From: Bacteroidota bacterium
GTDB taxonomy: Bacteria; Bacteroidota; Bacteroidia; UBA8524
Direction: 5' to 3'
Length of the DNA stretch: 64,000 nucleotides
Assembly: GCA_008933805.1 (NCBI GenBank)
Contig: WBUH01000017.1
Location: forward strand, 38,393 to 102,392
The stretch's first letter is position 1, and each line of letters opens with the position of its first letter. The translations under genes and the position numbers were made by a program. The notes beneath the pieces were generated by a model that worked only from the letters and a program-made list of their open reading frames with translations, was not told the origin of the DNA and did not search any database. Positions 61,622 through 64,000 of the stretch are shown one piece after another.

Positions 61622-64000
61622 GTGAAGTATAAAGAATATAAAAAGCTCGATTTCCCTGCCTTTGAGAAGGAAGTCGCAGCATTTTGGAAAGAAGAAGACA
61701 TATTTGGTAAAAGTGTGAGCCACCGCGATGGTAAACCTACTTTTACATTTTACGAAGGACCACCGTCAGCCAACGGAAAGCCCGGTATTCACCACGTTAT
61801 CAGCCGTACTATTAAAGATACCTTTTGCCGTTATAAAACCCTTAAAGGATTTAAAGTAAATCGCAAAGGCGGTTGGGATACGCACGGTTTGCCCATTGAG
61901 TTGCAAGTAGAGAAGGCATTGGGCATTACCAAAGAAGACATAGGAAAAAAGATTAGCGTAGAAGACTATAACAAAGCTTGCCGTGAGGCGGTAATGCAGT
62001 TTAAGGCCGATTGGGATAGTCTTACCGAGCAAATAGGCTATTGGGTAGATTTGGACAATCCCTACATCACCTACGATAACAGCTACATAGAAACTTGCTG
62101 GAATTTGTTGCAGCGTTTGTACAACAAAGGCTTGCTATACAAAGGCTACACAATACAACCGTATTCGCCCGCAGCAGGTACAGGATTGAGCAGCCACGAG
62201 CTAAACCAACCCGGTACCTACAAGGATGTAAAAGACACCACCATAGTAGCCCAGTTTAAAGCCATAAAAGACGACGCGTCTGCATTTTTGTTTGGAGGTG
62301 CTACCAGCGACGTATTCTTTTTGGCTTGGACGACTACTCCTTGGACATTGCCCAGCAACACTGCATTGACAGTGGGAGGGAAGATAGAGTATGTCGTAGT
62401 TGATACCCTTAACCAATACACAGGCGAACCGGTTAGAGTAATATTGGCAGACGCATTAATGGGTAAATACTTTAACCCTGAAAATGAAAACGCTGACTTT
62501 GCCGAATACAAAACAGGCGATAAAAAACTGCCGTTTAGGAAAGTACTAACCGTTGCAGGTAGCAAATTGGCAGGACTTCGTTACGAACAATTGTTGCCTT
62601 ATGCGTTACCTCAAGAAGAAGGCGATAGCTTTAAAGTAATCGTTGGCGATTTTGTAACTACTGAAGACGGTACTGGTATCGTACACACTGCACCCACTTT
62701 TGGTGCTGATGATATGCGTGTGGCCAAACAAAACGGCATAGCACCCCTATTGGTGAAAGACGAAGGCGGCAACTTAGTTCCGTTGGTAGATTTACGCGGT
62801 CGTTTCCGTCCTGAAATGGGAGAGTTTGCAGGGGAGTTTGTAAAAGAACAATACCTGAGCGATGCTGAAAAAGAAGCAGAACGAGTAAAACAAGGGCGCG
62901 ATAAATACCTAAGTGTTGATGAGCGCATCTCGATAAAACTAAAGCAAGAAAACCGTGCATTTAAAGTAGAGAAATACGAGCATACCTACCCACATTGCTG
63001 GCGTACGGACAAGCCCGTATTATACTACCCGCTGTCAAGCTGGTTTATCAAAACCACAGCGGTAAAAGACCGTTTGATAGCGTTAAACAAAACCATCAAC
63101 TGGAAACCCGAAAGCACCGGTACCGGACGTTTTGGCGATTGGTTGAACAACCTTGTAGATTGGAACCTTAGCCGCAGCCGTTATTGGGGAACTCCATTAC
63201 CGATATGGCGGACTGAAGACGGTACCGAAGAAATCTGTGTAGGTTCATTAACAGAGTTGGTTGCTGAGATTGACAAAGCGGTTGTAGCGGGTGTAATGGA
63301 CCACAATCCTTACAAAAAACATTCAGGTGCTGATATAAACGAGTTCGGAACGGCTGACGGTATCGACCTTCACCGTCCTTATGTAGACCATGTGGTGTTG
63401 GTTTCGCCAAGCGGCAAGCCTATGAAGCGTGAGGCCGATTTGATAGACGTTTGGTTTGATTCAGGAGCAATGCCCTATGCACAATGGCATTGGCCGTTTG
63501 AAAACCAAGAACAGTTTGAAAGCAATTTTCCCGCTGATTTTATCGCAGAGGGTGTTGACCAAACCCGCGGTTGGTTCTTTACCCTGCACGCATTAGGGGT
63601 AATGCTGTTTGATAATGTAGCCTACAAAAACGTTGTAGCCAACGGATTGGTGCTGGATAAAAACGGCAACAAAATGTCGAAACGTTTGGGCAACTCAGTT
63701 GACCCATTTGAAGTAGTTGGTCAGTACGGTGCCGATGCAGTGCGATGGTACATGCTTAGCAACTCTAACCCTTGGGATAACCTGAAATTTGACGTTGAAG
63801 GGGTAAAAGAAACCCAACGCAAATTTTTTGCCACCCTGTACAATGTGTACGGCTTCTTTGCGCTGTACGCAAATGTTGACGGTTTTACGTTTGCCGAGGA
63901 GGAAATACCTCTTGAGCAACGACCTGAAATTGACCGTTGGGTATTATCGTTGCTAAACTCACTGATACAAGAAGTGGAGAAAGCAGCTGATGAATACGAC
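61622..64000 (+). CDS. ileS: Isoleucyl-tRNA synthetase (3' end cut by window)
   Basis: The frame is open from GTG 61622 to the last base: 793 codons without a stop, consistent with a gene whose 3' end lies beyond the window. The N-terminus opens KYKEYKKLDFPAFEKEVAAFW. The class I signature appears as NGKPGIHHV (GIHH at residues 55-58) and the KMSKR loop is intact at residues 684-688. The editing-domain region (AWTTTPWTLPSNTAL) and DWNLSRSRYWGTP are as in bacterial and eukaryote-like IleRS. It charges tRNA-Ile in the cytoplasm. No T-box or other leader is seen in the 54-nt gap after the RND gene. Confidence 0.96.
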   Translation, partial: MKYKEYKKLDFPAFEKEVAAFWKEEDIFGKSVSHRDGKPTFTFYEGPPSANGKPGIHHVISRTIKDTFCRYKTLKGFKVNRKGGWDTHGLPIELQVEKALGITKEDIGKKISVEDYNKACREAVMQFKADWDSLTEQIGYWVDLDNPYITYDNSYIETCWNLLQRLYNKGLLYKGYTIQPYSPAAGTGLSSHELNQPGTYKDVKDTTIVAQFKAIKDDASAFLFGGATSDVFFLAWTTTPWTLPSNTALTVGGKIEYVVVDTLNQYTGEPVRVILADALMGKYFNPENENADFAEYKTGDKKLPFRKVLTVAGSKLAGLRYEQLLPYALPQEEGDSFKVIVGDFVTTEDGTGIVHTAPTFGADDMRVAKQNGIAPLLVKDEGGNLVPLVDLRGRFRPEMGEFAGEFVKEQYLSDAEKEAERVKQGRDKYLSVDERISIKLKQENRAFKVEKYEHTYPHCWRTDKPVLYYPLSSWFIKTTAVKDRLIALNKTINWKPESTGTGRFGDWLNNLVDWNLSRSRYWGTPLPIWRTEDGTEEICVGSLTELVAEIDKAVVAGVMDHNPYKKHSGADINEFGTADGIDLHRPYVDHVVLVSPSGKPMKREADLIDVWFDSGAMPYAQWHWPFENQEQFESNFPADFIAEGVDQTRGWFFTLHALGVMLFDNVAYKNVVANGLVLDKNGNKMSKRLGNSVDPFEVVGQYGADAVRWYMLSNSNPWDNLKFDVEGVKETQRKFFATLYNVYGFFALYANVDGFTFAEEEIPLEQRPEIDRWVLSLLNSLIQEVEKAADEYD

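Noticed and set aside
1..64000. CRISPR arrays, insertion sequences, prophage genes, integrase genes
   Set aside because: Looked for evenly spaced repeats, transposase motifs and phage structural genes on both strands; none were found. The only repeats are hairpins and one 14-bp pair.
61622..64000. Possible frameshift in ileS because no stop is found
   Set aside because: Every codon was read through to 64000 with intact HIGH and KMSKR motifs; the gene simply continues beyond the window.

Overview
The window reads as chromosomal DNA of a Bacteroidota bacterium. It carries type IX secretion (T9SS) parts (PorU, PorV, PorZ, a PorP/SprF-family protein and GldJ), several proteins ending in T9SS sorting domains, Bacteroidota-typical families (S46 dipeptidyl-peptidase, DUF4920, DUF6660, DUF3298 and TRL lipoproteins), promoters of the TTG-N19-TAnnTTTG type, and almost no Shine-Dalgarno sequences. 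The presence of gldJ suggests a gliding or gliding-related lineage. Order or genus cannot be fixed from the sequence alone.

Layout. 1-5.4 kb: a membrane spermidine-synthase-like protein cut by the left edge, then a 1252-residue PKD-repeat protein with a type B T9SS C-terminus. 5.4-9.2 kb (minus strand): divIC/ftsB-like gene, an RlmI-type methyltransferase, a DUF3817 gene and yidC, the last three tightly packed. 9.2-9.54 kb: a gene-free stretch with three hairpins, one a perfect 20-bp inverted repeat. 9.5-12.9 kb: Nif3-like protein, C4 zinc-ribbon coiled-coil protein and a TPR protein in a row, with a strong terminator-like hairpin inside the first codons of the TPR gene. 12.9-20.4 kb: small lipoproteins, a TRL-family lipoprotein, a MATE exporter, a DPP7-type S46 peptidase, and DUF4920, NlpE/COG3650-like and DUF3298 lipoproteins. 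20.4-25 kb: a T9SS cargo protein divergent from a histidine kinase/response regulator pair, then rarA. 25-31 kb: an AT-rich lipoprotein, AMP nucleosidase, a 1131-residue protein that appears to join a degenerate peptidase, a TolB-like propeller and a beta-barrel, and a metallo-beta-lactamase-fold hydrolase. 31.1-38.9 kb: the T9SS/gliding locus, porU-porV on minus and porP/sprF-like-gldJ on plus from a shared intergenic region. 39-48.6 kb: DUF763, an outer-membrane barrel, an SPFH lipoprotein, an SLC13 transporter, sucC, a GT4 glycosyltransferase, a UbiA prenyltransferase and a secreted protein of unknown function. 48.8-51.9 kb: a second PKD-repeat protein with a type A sorting domain. 52.2-55.7 kb: a compact probable metal-handling operon (DUF6660, TonB-dependent receptor, CDF transporter with an HMA-like N-terminus), flanked by a 14-bp direct repeat and a possible tRNA 3'-end remnant, next to tRNA-Ser(GCU). 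56-64 kb: recO and porZ on minus, then an MMPL/RND exporter and ileS on plus; ileS runs off the right edge.

How the parts work together. PorV, PorU and PorZ are known parts of the T9SS cell-surface attachment complex, and GldJ is a gliding/T9SS lipoprotein. The window also encodes at least three probable T9SS clients (about 1.6-5.4, 20.5-21.4 and 48.8-51.9 kb). Most other genes are housekeeping: membrane insertion, rRNA modification, recombination, TCA cycle, tRNA charging. The points most worth a second look are the hairpin inside the TPR signal peptide, the set of TAnnTTTG boxes lying 4-10 nt before start codons, the flanked metal operon, the hairpin cluster at 9.3 kb and the peptidase-propeller-barrel fusion.
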